From Rhypophila decipiens (lineage: Eukaryota > Ascomycota > Sordariomycetes > Sordariales > Naviculisporaceae), in NCBI GenBank assembly GCA_033297075.1, contig MU858072.1, positions 186,001 through 250,000 of the forward strand: a stretch of DNA of 64,000 nt, given 5' to 3'. A program made the position numbers and the translations under genes. Shown here piece after piece: positions 25,801-37,436 of this stretch. The notes under the pieces are model-generated. The model was not told where the DNA came from and did not search any database. It worked only from the letters and a program-made list of their open reading frames with translations. How positions within the stretch are numbered: position 1 is the stretch's first letter; each line of letters begins with the position of its first letter.

Positions 25801-27596
25801 GGATCCGGATTAGCCCTGCCCAAGGCCAGCAGTAGCTGCATGACGATATCATGGCCACCACGAGCGGCCGCGACCATGGATTCAGGATCGTCAAAGCTAT
25901 CTCTGACTTGAAGAATGCGAATAACAGTTTCCTCCTCTCCCCGAGCCGCGGCAGCCCGCAGTGTCTTGTCGTCCATGGGCATATAGAGCAGATGGTTGCT
26001 GGTCTTGGTCGACCGAACGGTGCCCGCTCTCCTCCCACTGGCGGCGTGGATCGAATTCGAGGGCCCGGGGGATCTCCTTGGGCTGTCGGGGCCATGAGAG
26101 CATGACCGGGTATCGGTATGTTCACCATGATGGTCCTCAGAGGTGCGTCGACGTTCTACATTCTTCAACTTGGCGTCACGAAGTGCTTTCCTGATCTCGT
26201 CGGCATTCTCTCCGTCGGATTGAACCCGATCGATAGGTTCTGCCCCTACTGCATTGGCCTTTCGGGGGTTCACTCCTGCCGCGAGAAGAATTTTGACCAC
26301 TTCTAGATGATCGTTCTCAACGGCGTCGAGCAACGGCGTGTCCTTGTCGTTATTCACGCAGTCCAGATTGCAACCGGCGTCCACCAACAACTTCACAATG
26401 TCGACATACCCATTTAGCGCGGCGATTTGGAGTGGGGTGTTGCCTGCATAGTCGGCCTGGTTGATATCCTCGGGTCGTTCTTGGAGTCGCGTCTTTGCAA
26501 TTTCGTATTCTCCTTTGGCGCATGCCCTCGCGAGAAAAGTTTGGCCATGAGCATCAAGATGTTTTTTGTGAGGCGCCATTTTGGCCGGGGATATGGTGGA
26601 TTCCGCAGTGGCGGGGGTGGTCAGACTACGCAATTTCGAGCTTCGAGGATGAGGGCTGCCGCCCGCTGAAGACTCATCCGAGTGGTAATCGGTCGATTGA
26701 AGAGGTGCCGGGACCCGTTTCTTTTTGTGACTGAGCCCGTTGGAGGAGCTGCCGGGAAGCTGGGTGGAAGTGCTTCGGCGGTGCACGCGTGGTTGCGGAG
26801 AAACAGACCTTGTCCTTGAAGACGAGTGGATCTCGCTGTGTGATTTCGCTGGCGCCTGGTGCTTCCGCGACGCATCCAGGCCCGAGCCCGAAATCCGCTG
26901 CCGGCGCACCTTCCGGTTCTCTTGGTCATCGTCAGACTCGGCTTTTGGTGCCTTTCTCTTATGGGGCACCAGTTTGTCGAGCGACTTGGGCTTCTCCTTG
27001 GTCGACATCCTAGGTGAATCAATCGGTGCCGTCTCGGAATCGGATTTGTACTGAGCATTTGAGGCGCGACGACGACGCTGAGGTGGAGAGGCCGGGGCGG
27101 AGCTCAACCCGCTTGATCCGTCCTTGTTTTTCGTCTTGTCTGCAAGCTTCTTCTTTTTCGGGGGCGCTCCATCATGGGCAATACTACCTGCAACAGATAC
27201 GCTTTGATCCTTGATCTCGCCACGGTCGCCTTCACGATCGTGCTTGTTGGCGACAGAGTGCTTGCGACCCAGCGACGAGGAGACTTCCTCCCCATCGCTC
27301 CTGTCTTCGCGCTTCACGATTTTTCGCACCTTGGACGGCGAATGGCCGTCCTTCCCGGGAAGGACGATCGTTTCGGCATCCGAGTTGCCCTCGCCAGCGC
27401 CATCTTCGTCATTGATTTGCGATGCAGACGAGGGATTCGGCTTGGGATCCCTTGGCGAGGAGTCGTGTTTCGCGTTGAAGGACGATCTGATTATGGAGGA
27501 GGACCTGGGCTTGGGCCGGTCGGTATCGCTGCCTGGCCGCTTGGGCGAAGCAGGAGGCTTCGTGGAGGCGGTCTCGACAGCATTCTGCGCATCCAT
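22858..27596 (-). CDS. HOS4: Hos4-like ankyrin-repeat protein of the Set3 histone deacetylase complex
   Basis: Exons 27596-23508 and 23448-22858 encode 1,559 residues. The 59-bp intron (GTAAGC...CGCAG, branch CTAAC) joins FFVK to ASDFMYIV in phase 0. Order: a basic, Ser-rich disordered N-terminus; ankyrin repeats at about 345-450 (ADYAGNTPLQIAALNGYVDI, DKDTPLLDAVENDHLEVVKI); a second ankyrin-like block at about 540-665 (TLRAAAARGEEETVIRIL, STPMLAAIGQENIKVVKLLL); a long basic linker; an uninterrupted Glu/Lys/Arg helix at about 990-1220; and a conserved C-terminal domain (MQGVRYDCIRPEATGTPDGR, TGWNRIPVSLI), which I recall as the DUF7593-type end of filamentous-fungal Hos4 homologues. Family role: scaffold in Set3C, a nuclear repressor acting with Set3, Snt1, Hst1 and Hos2. 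ATG 27596 is the first in-frame ATG; the frame upstream is open but lacks ATG. Confidence 0.88.
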
Positions 27597-29151
27597 GTCA
27601 TTTGATTCTAATACAAAGCACCGTTGTGCACCATCCTGGTTGCCCTCTCTAGTCGTAGGCCGTAGCGGATTCGAGGCTAAGAGGCTGTTTGGCGATTGAA
27701 TCACGTCGGGGGAGTTGATGTGATTGCGCGCCAGACAGCACAATGAGGAGGAGTAAGAGTCGAACAAGAGGGGGGGCGGGGAGGACAAAGTTGGATCGAG
27801 GCGATTGAATGGATGGAGATGGGGAACCCGAAACAGAAATTGCACAGTCGCTCTCGGGTTTGTCTGTTGTGAGGCAAGGCCAAGAGGGAGAGAGGGAGCA
27901 GGTCCAAATGCACGATCCACTGCGAGTGCAGACCGGGATGGGTGGGTGGGATAGGCTCGTCGCAAGAGTGGAACAAGGTCGAGATTACACAAGCCGAAGT
28001 GGTTAGAAAGAAGGACCCTCTCTGGACACGTTGACCAAGGTTATGCTTAAACACCGAGTTGCGAACCGTCGAGCGCGATGGGCGATGAAAACGTGGATTT
28101 TCGGGTTTGGCGATAAAAAATGGTCACGAAAAGGGCTGTCGGAGACAAGTCGCAAGTGGCAGCGACTGGAGGCGTTGGGACGGGCGGTGTTCTGAACCTT
28201 GGATTTGGCTGAACGCAAAAAGGAAACAGGAGAATGGAGCCTTTGGGAGGACCCAGAATCAAAGTCTGATCGCCACCGTGGTGATTGGCCAGGTGCGGCT
28301 ATGGTGGTTCGAAAGGTTGCGCTATGCAAAACGCCTGATTACTTAACCAGCGCTGCGCCAGTGCTGCATGCTGCTGCAATCTGCTGCACAGCCGACAGGG
28401 CTGTAGCCTGGATTGCGCACTTGGCTCTAATGTCTAGCCGGACAGCCCCCTTCCCAGTGCCTTCTAGGTTCCCACTTGTCAGACCTTTCCTGCCTGTGGC
28501 CCTGCAAGTGTCCTGCACACCTGCAGACTTCCACCAACCAGCGCTCTTTCCAAGGTCTTGCCCTCCCTTTTCCGAGCTTCCGCTTTGTTGGCCTCCAACG
28601 AATCCCACTAAGGACTCCACTTCACTAATAAGAGGAGCTTCCTTCAAGAGTCAATCCCCCTGCCTTTTCCCACCCACCCATTTCCATCTCACGCCCCTCG
28701 CAATCAATTCCGCCTGCGACCAGAACTACAAAGCAGCCCAGGCAGCCTCTGACCCCAACTGCTTCTCAGTCCGACGCTTTTCCAACATCCCAACAAGCCA
28801 GGAGAGAAGAGCGCTCGCAATTTACGACGGCAGTACCTGAGTGCCACATTTAACAGAGTTGCATGATTGATGAGAACCCGACGTCGCACAAGGCCCTGAG
28901 GTGCTTCTTCGCAAGCATCCGTCTGTTTCGATTTGGGAGCCTTGCCCTGGACAGCTAGACCCTTCTGTTCCCGTGTCCATTTGCGGTCGGCCCGGCTTGT
29001 TCCCAGCCCAGCCAAGGCCCCGTCTTGAGTCTTGACTTGTGTGCTCAGCCCTTCAACTTGATCGCCTCGTTGGGATATTTTTGCATTCTGCAAACACATT
29101 GCCAGAATCATTTTGGCAATTCGACATCTGGACCAAGACACAGCCACTGCC
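27597..29151. other. Divergent promoter region, Hos4-like / ALKBH6-like
   Basis: 1.55 kb between two divergently transcribed starts. A reverse CCAAT box (ATTGG at 28284-28288) lies near the middle. Two long frames without homology (one reaching about 210 codons at 28199-28840) overlap it and look like chance, being Pro/Ser-rich and lacking a family. Probably two promoters with long 5' UTRs. Confidence 0.5.
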
Positions 29152-29992
29152 ATGACAGACCCATCTTCCGGATCGGTGCGGCTTCCACAGTCTTTGGAGC
29201 ACGCTCGAATTCCAAACCTTCCACCCTCAGCGTTTTACATGGCCGACTTCATCAGTGAGGAAGAAGAAAAGCTGATACTCGAAAAGGTAACATGATTTTG
29301 CAAGTATGTTGTTCTAGACGTCTAATCGTGAGAATTATGGCGAGCAAAAGATTGAGAGAGCACCCAAAGCACGATGGCGTCAACTCACGCACCGACGACT
29401 TCAAACCTGGCCATCAGATCTCGTTCGCGGCGATACTTTGCTCGACACGACACCGCTGCCAGACTGGTTGAAAGACCCCGTGATTCCTCGCCTCTTGTCT
29501 ATTCCGGTGTCTTCCGACAGCGACACCGAAGCACAATCCAGCAGCCATATTTTTGCTGCTAGTCCACACAAACAGCCAAACCATGTCCTGATTAACGAAT
29601 ATCCCCCAGAAACTGGAATCATGCCGCACAAGGACGGAGGAGCGTATCATCCGGTTGTCTGCACCGTGAGTCTGGGTTCTAGTCTGTGCCTCAACCTCTA
29701 CAAGGCCAAGGAGGACGGCGGGATAGATCCGGACCCGGTGTGGCGGATCCTGCAAGAGCCGAGGAGCCTGTTGATCACCACTCAGGACCTGTATACCGAG
29801 TATCTTCATGGCATAGAGCCCATCGCGGTCGACGCTGATCTGTCCGAGGAGACGGTTGCGAACTGGAGTCTGCTTCGGTCACCGTCGGATTTTGCAGAGG
29901 GCAAAAACTCGCGCGAGACGCGTATTAGTCTTACTTATCGCGATGTGTTGAAGGTCTCCAAGCTGGGTGGGCTGTTGAATCGGCGGCCGTGA
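29152..29992 (+). CDS. ALKBH6: AlkB homologue 6-like 2-oxoglutarate/Fe(II) dioxygenase
   Basis: Exons 29152-29286 and 29351-29992 encode 258 residues. The 64-bp intron (GTAACA...AAAAG) joins LILEK to IERAPKARWRQL in phase 0. The start sits in good context (GCCATGA). The double-stranded beta-helix core is clear: NEYPPETGIMPHKDGGAYHP carries the HxD iron ligands (HKD), a later YLHGI His is the likely third ligand, and RISLTYR is the RX5R 2-oxoglutarate-binding motif. A short loop (SSDSDTEAQSSS) interrupts the middle. Known for the family: ALKBH6 binds nucleic acids and is a putative dealkylase with an uncertain physiological substrate. It converges on the polyprenol reductase gene with only 200 bp between stops. 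Confidence 0.92.
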
Positions 29993-30192
29993 TGTTCGAT
30001 GACCAACTTTGGATATCTGGAAATTGGCAGGGCCATCCGTAACGTTAGGGTAGGTAGTTATACGTAATCGCTGCCATCTATTATGTATCCTGCAGAATCA
30101 ATAAGACGGCCATATGGCTGGCTAGCTATCTCTGTAAACCCTCTCTATTTCGCAATCTTAGCCAAATGAACCCCATATGAACTGACTGTCTA

Positions 30193-31658
30193 TCAAAACA
30201 CAAACGGAATCATATTCCATTTCCCCTCAACTGCGTCCTTGCCAAACTTGTCAACATACCAAGCTCTCGTTCCCCGTGCCGTGACGCCCAGATTAGCCAC
30301 AACAAAGACTAACCCACAGAGGAGCGTCTTGCTAACCACCTGCCCTGCCGGGGCCGCGGTGATTGCTATGGCCAGGTAGACGAGACATTCGCACGTGTAA
30401 TGCGGACAGACCAGGTATCTGAACAGACGTGTGCCGCCGCTTTCGTTGTTAGGATCTGAAGACGGGAGCGAGTACTTTCGTAGAGAGGCTAGGTGGGCGT
30501 GGGTTGTGTATTGGTGCGTGTAGGCGTACAGGAATGTGGCGGTTCCTATGGCGAGCTTGACGAGTACTTGAGGGCTGAGGATTTCGTTTAGCGGACGAGG
30601 TGGGTTTGGGCTGTTGGGCTGGGCTGCTGATCCTAGGATGGTTTCTGTGGGAGGGAGTGCTGTCAGTACCGGCTTGCTTGCTTGGTGAATCCTTTTTTCC
30701 TTCTTCTTTAAAGTGTGCTTGTTGTAAAAGAAATAGACTTTGTTTCCAATCTGCCATGTCGTTCGTCCGGATACCGCTTATTCCTTGAGAGAGAGAAAGA
30801 GAAAAGAAAGACCGCCCAAAAACTGATTGAAAAAAAAGTTAAACGAGGAGGAAGAAAGAAAGAAAACATACCAGACCCCTCAACCCAAACAGCAACGTTC
30901 GTAACCATGTAAAATCCCAATCCAAGAACCCAATGGACAAACCACATGGTACTCTTCGACGGCCGCATGATAACCATGTGCTCGTAGACTCGTCTACTTC
31001 CCTGAAGGAACATCATGCTCCATGCCACAGCGAGCTGGACATGGTTGATCATCATCAGCCCCCCAGAAGAATCTGTCGTTGATGATGATGCCACTTGCTT
31101 CGCCGCGATAAGTCCCAGTGCTGAATTCAAGAAGGCCCCATCATCGCCCTTGTTGCGAACATACAACACGTACTGACTTGCCCAAAAGAGGGAACACCCA
31201 ACCGAGACGATATAAAACGCCGCAAACCACGAGTGAGGCACCTGACCGTACGAGGTGACCAGCGAGATCAGAGAAACAAAAGCATTAGGTGTTTGTTTAT
31301 TTCCCAACGTCTCTCTTTGATCCTCATGCCGGCCAGTTGATATCCTTCCTTGTCCTTGTCCAATTTGGTCCTGCCCCTTTTCTGATTCGCCAACTGTGCT
31401 TGAAGGTCGTGGTCCTGGTCGCTGTTGTGCTCCTTCAGCACTGGACTGTGGAGTCGTAGTCGATGCCTTCCTCGCACCATAATTGATCAACAGCGTCCTA
31501 GCCTCGGCCGGCGTCGATGCCACAATTAACACGCATCCGGCTGCCAAAAGGTAAAATATTTGGCACCATTGCGCAGGTGAGATGGTTGACAGGTATTGGA
31601 GACCAGTTGCCACTATGTGATGTTGTTCCATTTTTGAGAGGTAGCTTTGCCAGTCCAT
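30193..31658 (-). CDS. DFG10: Polyprenol reductase (Dfg10 / SRD5A3 family)
   Basis: Exons 31658-30872 and 30644-30193 encode 412 residues. The 227-bp intron (GTATGT...CCACAG) is long for this window and purine/pyrimidine-biased; splicing G|AA joins VEGS to ETILGS. The protein is polytopic, with hydrophobic segments near 25-45, 130-165, 205-220 and 240-265 and several in exon 2. Conserved family blocks are SRRVYEHMVIMRPS, HQYTTHAHLASLRKY, FRYLVCPHYTCECLVYLAIA and a C-terminal ARGTRAWYVDKFGKDAVEGK ending IPFVF. Family role: ER enzyme in NADPH-dependent conversion of polyprenol to dolichol, supplying the lipid carrier for N-glycosylation. A Gln/Gly/Ser-rich loop at about 65-120 is longer than I would expect. 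Family call secure. Confidence 0.92.
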
Positions 31659-32227
31659 CTTTTTTCATGAAGACGCTTCCATTTGCCCACTGAAAATTAG
31701 ATTCTTGGCTTCCCTTTGACAGCCTGGCGAGAAGGCATAAAAATCCGCCCAGAGTAATTGATTTGAATTATCGTGCAAGAAAACACCTGTTGGGCTCGTC
31801 CGCAGAAAAGTCATGAATGCTGCAAAGGGTAGGTAGGTACGGGGTAATGGAAGGCATGTTTTTAGCGTCAGGGGCACAACCTTCAGCGCGCTGCGGGCGA
31901 TTATCCACATCCCTGACCTCGGCAACGGCTCGCTTCTCACAAGAAGAACATCACCATACCAATGCATGTTGACACGAGAAAAATAAAAGATATGTGTGGT
32001 GTTTTTGTCTATTCTAAGGTCTCTAATCACAGGCAATAAGTTACTGCGGTAACAATACAAGGTTGTCCTAATACCCCTAACAGCCCAATACCACCATCGA
32101 GTAATAATAACATGACCTCTCTTAAACACCTCTCAGTGAACAGCCCAATCTCAAAGCGACCAGTCCTAGGAGAAAAACAGCAACAGAAGAATTCAACTCA
32201 GTCCCCTACAAGCCCAGCTCACTACCC
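31659..32227. other. Intergenic between tandem minus-strand genes
   Basis: 569 bp upstream of the polyprenol reductase start and downstream of the repeat-rich gene's stop. A 154-codon minus-strand frame (31665-32129) shows no family and lies where promoter and 3' UTR are expected. Nothing else seen. Confidence 0.45.
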
Positions 32228-35200
32228 TCACTCACAGTCACCCTCCTCGCCCGTCAAATCCGTGTTGATGACCAGATCGTCCTTGCCTCGCAAGTGCAAA
32301 ATGATTGTCAGGCCACGGATGCACACCTCGTCCCCGCACCCGCCATCATCGCGGGCGATTATCTCGACATCCGAATCAGTGCGGTTCAATTTCCTATCAC
32401 CACGGCGCAGACCAAGAGACTCTGACTTCCTGGCATCGGAGCCCCGCTGTCCCTGAGATCGATCACCGCCACGGGAGCTCTTGACCGATGATCTCTGTGG
32501 AGAACGAGCGCCAGTCTCCTCATCGTGTGCAGTGTGCTCAGAAGCCCGGTATGAAGTAATGTCGGAGCCTTCGCCTTCACTTCCTTGAGCCTGGCGTTGG
32601 TGCACATCATCCAGCCACTGTGAAGTACGCCGGTGTTCGTCAGAGACATCATCTGCAACGGACGCGCGAGGTTGGCTGTGTAATGGGTCTGCTGCACTGG
32701 CTTTGGAATCGCGATGAGCTGCTGTCCGGCCACTTCGAGCTGTTGCCCCAGTGGCTCCAGTGTCTCTTCTGCTACCTCTACCCGTCTCGGCGCCACCAGC
32801 ACTCAGTAGAGGATCCGAACTCTGGCGCCGTGAGTCCATGGGCAGTTGGCTTGCTTCCGACGGGGCACCTTGATCGTACCCACTCTCACTTGGGCCAGCG
32901 GGCTCACTGCCAGCTGGGTTTGGTCCTTGCGCCTCATGTTCGTTGTCGCGGGCTTCTGCGTCTTCCGTGTTGATTTCCAGGAGCTGCTCAAGTTTTCCTG
33001 TTTCATGTTCACGGGCCGACACGTTGATTCGCTTAACCACTTTGGAGAGTCCGCTTCCGGCATGGGTCGGGCTGTCTTCCCGGCTGTCGTTTGTGCTTTG
33101 GCTTCGGTCTCTCGTCTGTGGCGAGCCCGCAGGAGCAGCAAGGGTTGAATCAGGCCCTTGGGTTTCGATACCTTCGTTTGGCCTGGCGAGATCTGGGGTG
33201 TTGAGGCCGCCGACGAAAAAGGCCCCGAAAGGGTTGTAGGGTGCGTTGGCCCCAAGTTCCGCATAGATGTTGTCCATTGGGCCCGGATACCCAGGTTGCT
33301 TGTCGGTGGGTGTCTTTGCAGACCCCGGGAGATCCGTGGGTGACCCGGCAAGCACAGGGCCAATGGGGTCGGTGGGTGTCTTTGCAGACCCAGGGAGATC
33401 CGTGGGTGACCCGGCAAGCACAGGGCCAATGGGGTCGGTGGGCCTTCTGGCAACAGACCCAAGGCGGTCAGTGAGTGACCCGGCAGACTCAAGTAGGTCG
33501 GTGGGTGACCCGGCAGACTCAAGCAGGTCGGTAGGTGTCTTCAAAGACCCAAGGCGGTTCGTGAGCGTGCTGGCAGTAGACCCAAGGAGGTCGGTGGGTG
33601 TCCTGGCAGACTCAGGACCAAGGCGATCAGTAGGAGTTCTGGCAGACTCAGGGCCAAGGAGATCGATGGGCGTTCTGGCAGACCCAGAGACGTCGGCAGA
33701 TTTATCCCCGTCTCGTATCACCTCGGAGATCGATTGTTGGGATTTCGGGCCTGGAATAGCAAGGGGACTGAGGGGAGCTGCCTCATATCCCGCCTGCTTG
33801 GCCTTTGCGATCTGATCGGCGACAAAGAACGGGTTACTCCTCTGACAAAGGTATTAGCAGGCCGGACATTGGATATCACTTGGAGGAAGTCAAGGAGAAC
33901 ATACCACTGAAGACTTCTTCCTAGCTACTCTGATCGCTGCCTCAGTATCCGGAGAAAGCTCGACTTGCTCGCCAGCAACCGATGGTCGAGTTGTAGAACT
34001 GATCGGAGCAGATTGACGAGTTCTGACTGGAGTTACATCATCGTCTCCGCAAGCACCTGGATCCTCAACTTGGCTATCGAGCGACTGAGATCTGGTGCTG
34101 GCTGCAGAAGCTTCCTCGATTTCCTGCTCTGTCGCCGGAACAGGAGAGTCTTCGGCAGCTTGTCTGGGTTCTCCACTCCCTGGGTGACGCTCGACTGGGT
34201 GACTGGCGCCTCGCTCTGGATGTTTGCTATCGCCTGCAGGAGCCTCCTCGTAGTAGTGTGTAATGTCCGGAACTGGATATTGCTTGGCAGCTGGGCTGGC
34301 TTGTCCAGTCGTCAGGGAAGATCCGGATTGGCCAGTAGTGCCTCGAGACCGACCTTTGTTGTCTGTAGAAGCTTCATCCTCCGCTGCAACTGGATAGTCT
34401 GGACTAGCTTGGCCGGGCTCTCCAGCCTTGGAAGAAACTTTGGATTGGCCAGTGGTGCCGCGAGACCGACCTTTGTTGTCTGTATCAGCTTCATCGTCTG
34501 TTGAAACTAGAGAATCCTGGCTAGCTTGGCCGGGCTGTCCAGTCTTCAGGGACGACTTGGATTGGCCAGTGGTGCCTCGAGACCGACCTTTGTTGTCTGT
34601 CTCAGCTTCATCGTCCGTTGGAACTTGAGAGTCTCGACCAGCTTGGCCTGGTTGTCCAGACTTCAGGGAAGATTTGGATCGGCCAGTACTGCCTCGGGAG
34701 CGACCTTTGTTGTCTGTCTCAGCTTCATCGTCCGTTGGAACTTGAGAGTCTCGAGCAGCTTGGCCTGGTTGTCCAGACTTCAGGGAAGACTTGGATTGGC
34801 CAGTACTGCCTCGGGAGCGACCTTTGGTGTTATCTGTGTAATCCTCGTCGTCCGTTGGAACCAGAGAGTCTCGACCGCCTTGTCCAGCCTTGAAAGAAAC
34901 TTTGGACTGGCCAGTGGTACCTCGGGAGCGAGCTGTGGTGATGTCTGCGGAAGCTTCATCCTCTGTTGGAACTGAAGACTGCTGAGTGGCTTCACTGCCT
35001 TGTTCAGCTCTTGAGGGACGTTGGGATTGGCCAGTGGTGCCTCGAGACCGAGCAGCTGCGCTAGACTTGCCGGTCCTCGTTGAACGTTTGGATTGGCCAG
35101 TGGTGGCCCGAGATCGAGCATTGGTGTCGTCCCCAGAGGCTTCATCCTGTGTTCCAGAAACTGAGGACTGCTGAGTAGCTGCGCTAGCTGACCCAGCCCT

Positions 35201-37017
35201 GGCAGAACGTTTGGACTGGCCAGTGGTGGCCCGAGATCGAGCATTGGTATCGTCCTCGGAAGCTCCAGTGCCTTCTTGCGTCTTGGATGAGCGTTTGGAT
35301 TGGCCAGTGGTGGCTCGAGATCGACCATTGGTGTCGTCATCAGAGACTTCATCCTGCGTTCCAGCAACTGAGGACTGCTGAGTAGCTTCACTGGTTTGTT
35401 CAGTCCTGGCGGAGCGTTTGGACTGGCCAGTGGTGGCCCGAGATCGAGCGTTGGTGTCGTCCTCAGAATCGCCAGTGGCTTCTTGTGTCTTCGATGAGCG
35501 TTTGGATTGGCCTGTGGTGGCCCGAGATCGAGTATTGGTGTCGTCCTCAGAGTCACCAGTGGCTCCTTGCGTCTTGGATGAGCGTTTGGATTGGCCTGTG
35601 GTGGCCCGAGACCGAGCATTGGTGTCGTCCTCAGAGTCACCAGTGGCTCCTTGCGTCTTGGTTGAGCGTTTGGATTGGCTGGTGCTTCCCCGGGGTCGAG
35701 CCTTGGAACTGGCGGCAGCATCGTCATCCTGAACCGGGGTCGAAGCTGAAGAACGCTGAGAGGCTTCACTGAGCTGTTCAGTCTCCAAAGGATGTCTGGA
35801 TTGGCCGGTGGTTCCCCGGGAACGAGCCTTGGAACTGATGGGAGAAGCGTCGTCCTGAACTGGGGTCGAAGCTGACGAGCGGTGAGAAGCTCCACCGGTT
35901 AGACCACTGTCCAAAGAATGTTTGGATTGGTCGGTGGTTCCACGCGATCGAGCCTTGGAACTGATGGGAGAAGCGTTGTCCTGAACTGGGGTCGAAGCTG
36001 ACGAGCGGTGAGAAGCTCCACCGGTCAGACCACTGTCCAAAGGATGTTTGGATTGGCCAGTGGTTCCCCGTGATCGAGCCTTGGAATCGATCCCCGAAGT
36101 GTCGTACTGGGTTGCGGTCAACACTGACGAGCGGTGAGAAGCTTCACTGGCTCCTTCAGCCCCCGATGAATGGACCCACGACTGGCCTCTGGTCCTGGCT
36201 GGGGAGGCTTCACCTTGGTTTGCCGGCGGCGAAGTAGGATCCTCGCAGTCCACCTTGGGGCACTTCCGGCAACCAAAATGGCCGCACGAGTGACATACCT
36301 CGGCCCAAACGAGTTTGTCACCACACCGGTGGCAAATCGTGTACGGCTCGCAAGGACTGGGCGAACGCGGAACTGATTGACGTGAGGGTACAGCCGATTG
36401 TGCGTCGGTCTCAGCGTCGTCTGACAGCTAGCCAGAAGGACGAGAGACCCCATACTGGTCAAAGATTTCTCTTGCCGATTGAACGCGGCCAACTGTGTCT
36501 GTGGTGATGGAGGTCTCAGGTATCGACTCGAATGCAGAAGATGGAACCGAGGGCTCTCTCTGATGTGTTGTCGAGCGTCGAGGGGCCTTGACCTTCATGG
36601 ACTGGGAAGTTGAGCGGCGGGCCCGGTTGGCGTCCAAGCCCATGTTGTTGTATTGGTCGTTGGAGAACATGATTGATCTGGGATGGGTATCGACTGAAAC
36701 GTAGCTATACTCGCTCGCAGCTCTGGGGCGGTCGTGCCAGGGTTCGACTGTTCTGCTGTGCGTTGCCGGCCAGACAAAACGTGCTTCGAGGCCTCTCTTG
36801 CGTCCCCAACCGAACTGAATGAAGAACATCCATGTCAGCCATATTGACCATGATGAGAGGATCAATGCTCGTTGTTCCGGAAAGGGTTAAACCTACCTGT
36901 TCGTTCTCTCTGTCCCGTCGGAAAATGGAGATCAGAACAGAGTCTGAGCGTGACCCGGATCTGCGGAGTTGTTTGATTCGAGCTCTCACTGTCCCCTCGG
37001 GAACCTCTGTCGTGACC
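32228..37017 (-). CDS. Unrecognised repeat-rich disordered protein with Cys-rich motif; in-frame TAG; start unresolved
   Basis: I do not recognise this gene. Supported exons: 37017-36897, 36814-33905 and 33841-32228, with introns of 82 bp (GTAGGT...TTCAG) and 63 bp (GTATGT...GTCAG, branch CTAAT). The first visible piece reads VTTEVPEGTVRARIKQLRRS after a probable acceptor (CTAG at 37018); the nearest upstream ATG is only at about 37316, so a 5' exon is missing from the model. In order: a conserved-looking N-terminus (FRRDRENEQFGWGRKRGLEA); REIFDQYGVSRPSG followed by TAG at 36428-36430; then, in the same frame, LSDDAETD and a zinc-ribbon-like CX2C-X9-CX2C (CHRC, CHSC, then GCRKC); 17 copies of an RSR(A/G)TTGQSK motif; about 12 copies of a TPTDLLG-type repeat; and an end with VEIIARDDGG and KDDLVINTDL. 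The TAG may be a nonsense mutation, readthrough or sequence error. Function unknown. Confidence 0.6.
33300..33685 (-). repeat. In-frame minisatellite encoding about 12 TPTD(L/R)LG-type units
   Basis: About 12 units of 10-12 codons (ARTPTDRLGP, AGSPTDLPGS, AKTPTDPIGP and variants) lie head to tail in the last exon of the repeat-rich gene. Two neighbouring 66-bp blocks, near 33310-33375 and 33376-33442, are almost identical in DNA, indicating recent unequal exchange or slippage. Confidence 0.8.
34320..36090 (-). repeat. In-frame degenerate repeats, 17 copies of RSR(A/G)TTGQSK
   Basis: Seventeen copies of a basic core (RSRATTGQSKRS or RSRGTTGQSKSS) are spaced about 24-43 residues apart. Acidic or Ser/Thr-rich spacers such as GDSEDDTN and VPTDDEAETDN separate them. 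The copies fall into three subfamilies along the protein (KHP-, KRS- and KSS-type), which suggests stepwise local duplication. Confidence 0.85.
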
Positions 37018-37436
37018 CTAGCCAGGGCGTGGGTGAAAAGGCGAGAAGAGAGTCAAAATTGCAAAAATGATGAGTATCGTATTGTTGATGATGGAATTGG
37101 CCGCCAGACAAAAAATGTGAAGATAGAAGAGGATACCGATGATTGTTATCGATGCCTTGAGAATGGCGACCTGTGTGTAGGTGATGAAAGTAGGTTGGTG
37201 AGGTTGGATGATGGCAAAAAAGTTTGGAAGAGGCGCAAGTTTGAAGATTTGAAGCAGACTTGGTTTTTATTGACCAGTGGAACCTGGGTACCTGGGACTC
37301 TCGGCCAGGTCTTCATGAAACGTTCGAGTGCCGAAACAGGCGTGCCTGTCATCGGCTTTGATCGATCCGGATAAGTGGTGTCATGCTGGTGTCATATTGC
37401 TCCGGATCAGAGCAAGACATTGGCAGGACCTTCGCG

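Noticed and set aside
28199..28840. 213-codon plus-strand frame in the Hos4-like/ALKBH6-like divergent region
   Set aside because: No domain, no conserved motif, Pro/Ser/Cys-rich chance composition, and it lies where two promoters and leaders are expected.
34780..35895. 371-codon alternative minus-strand frame with PPLANPNA repeats
   Set aside because: Frame-shifted reading of the RSRxTTGQSK repeat DNA; lacks splice signals and family.
36428..36448. 21-bp micro-intron (GTCTCT...CTAG) as an explanation for the TAG
   Set aside because: Far below the shortest functional fungal introns and lacking a branch site; nonsense mutation or readthrough is more plausible.
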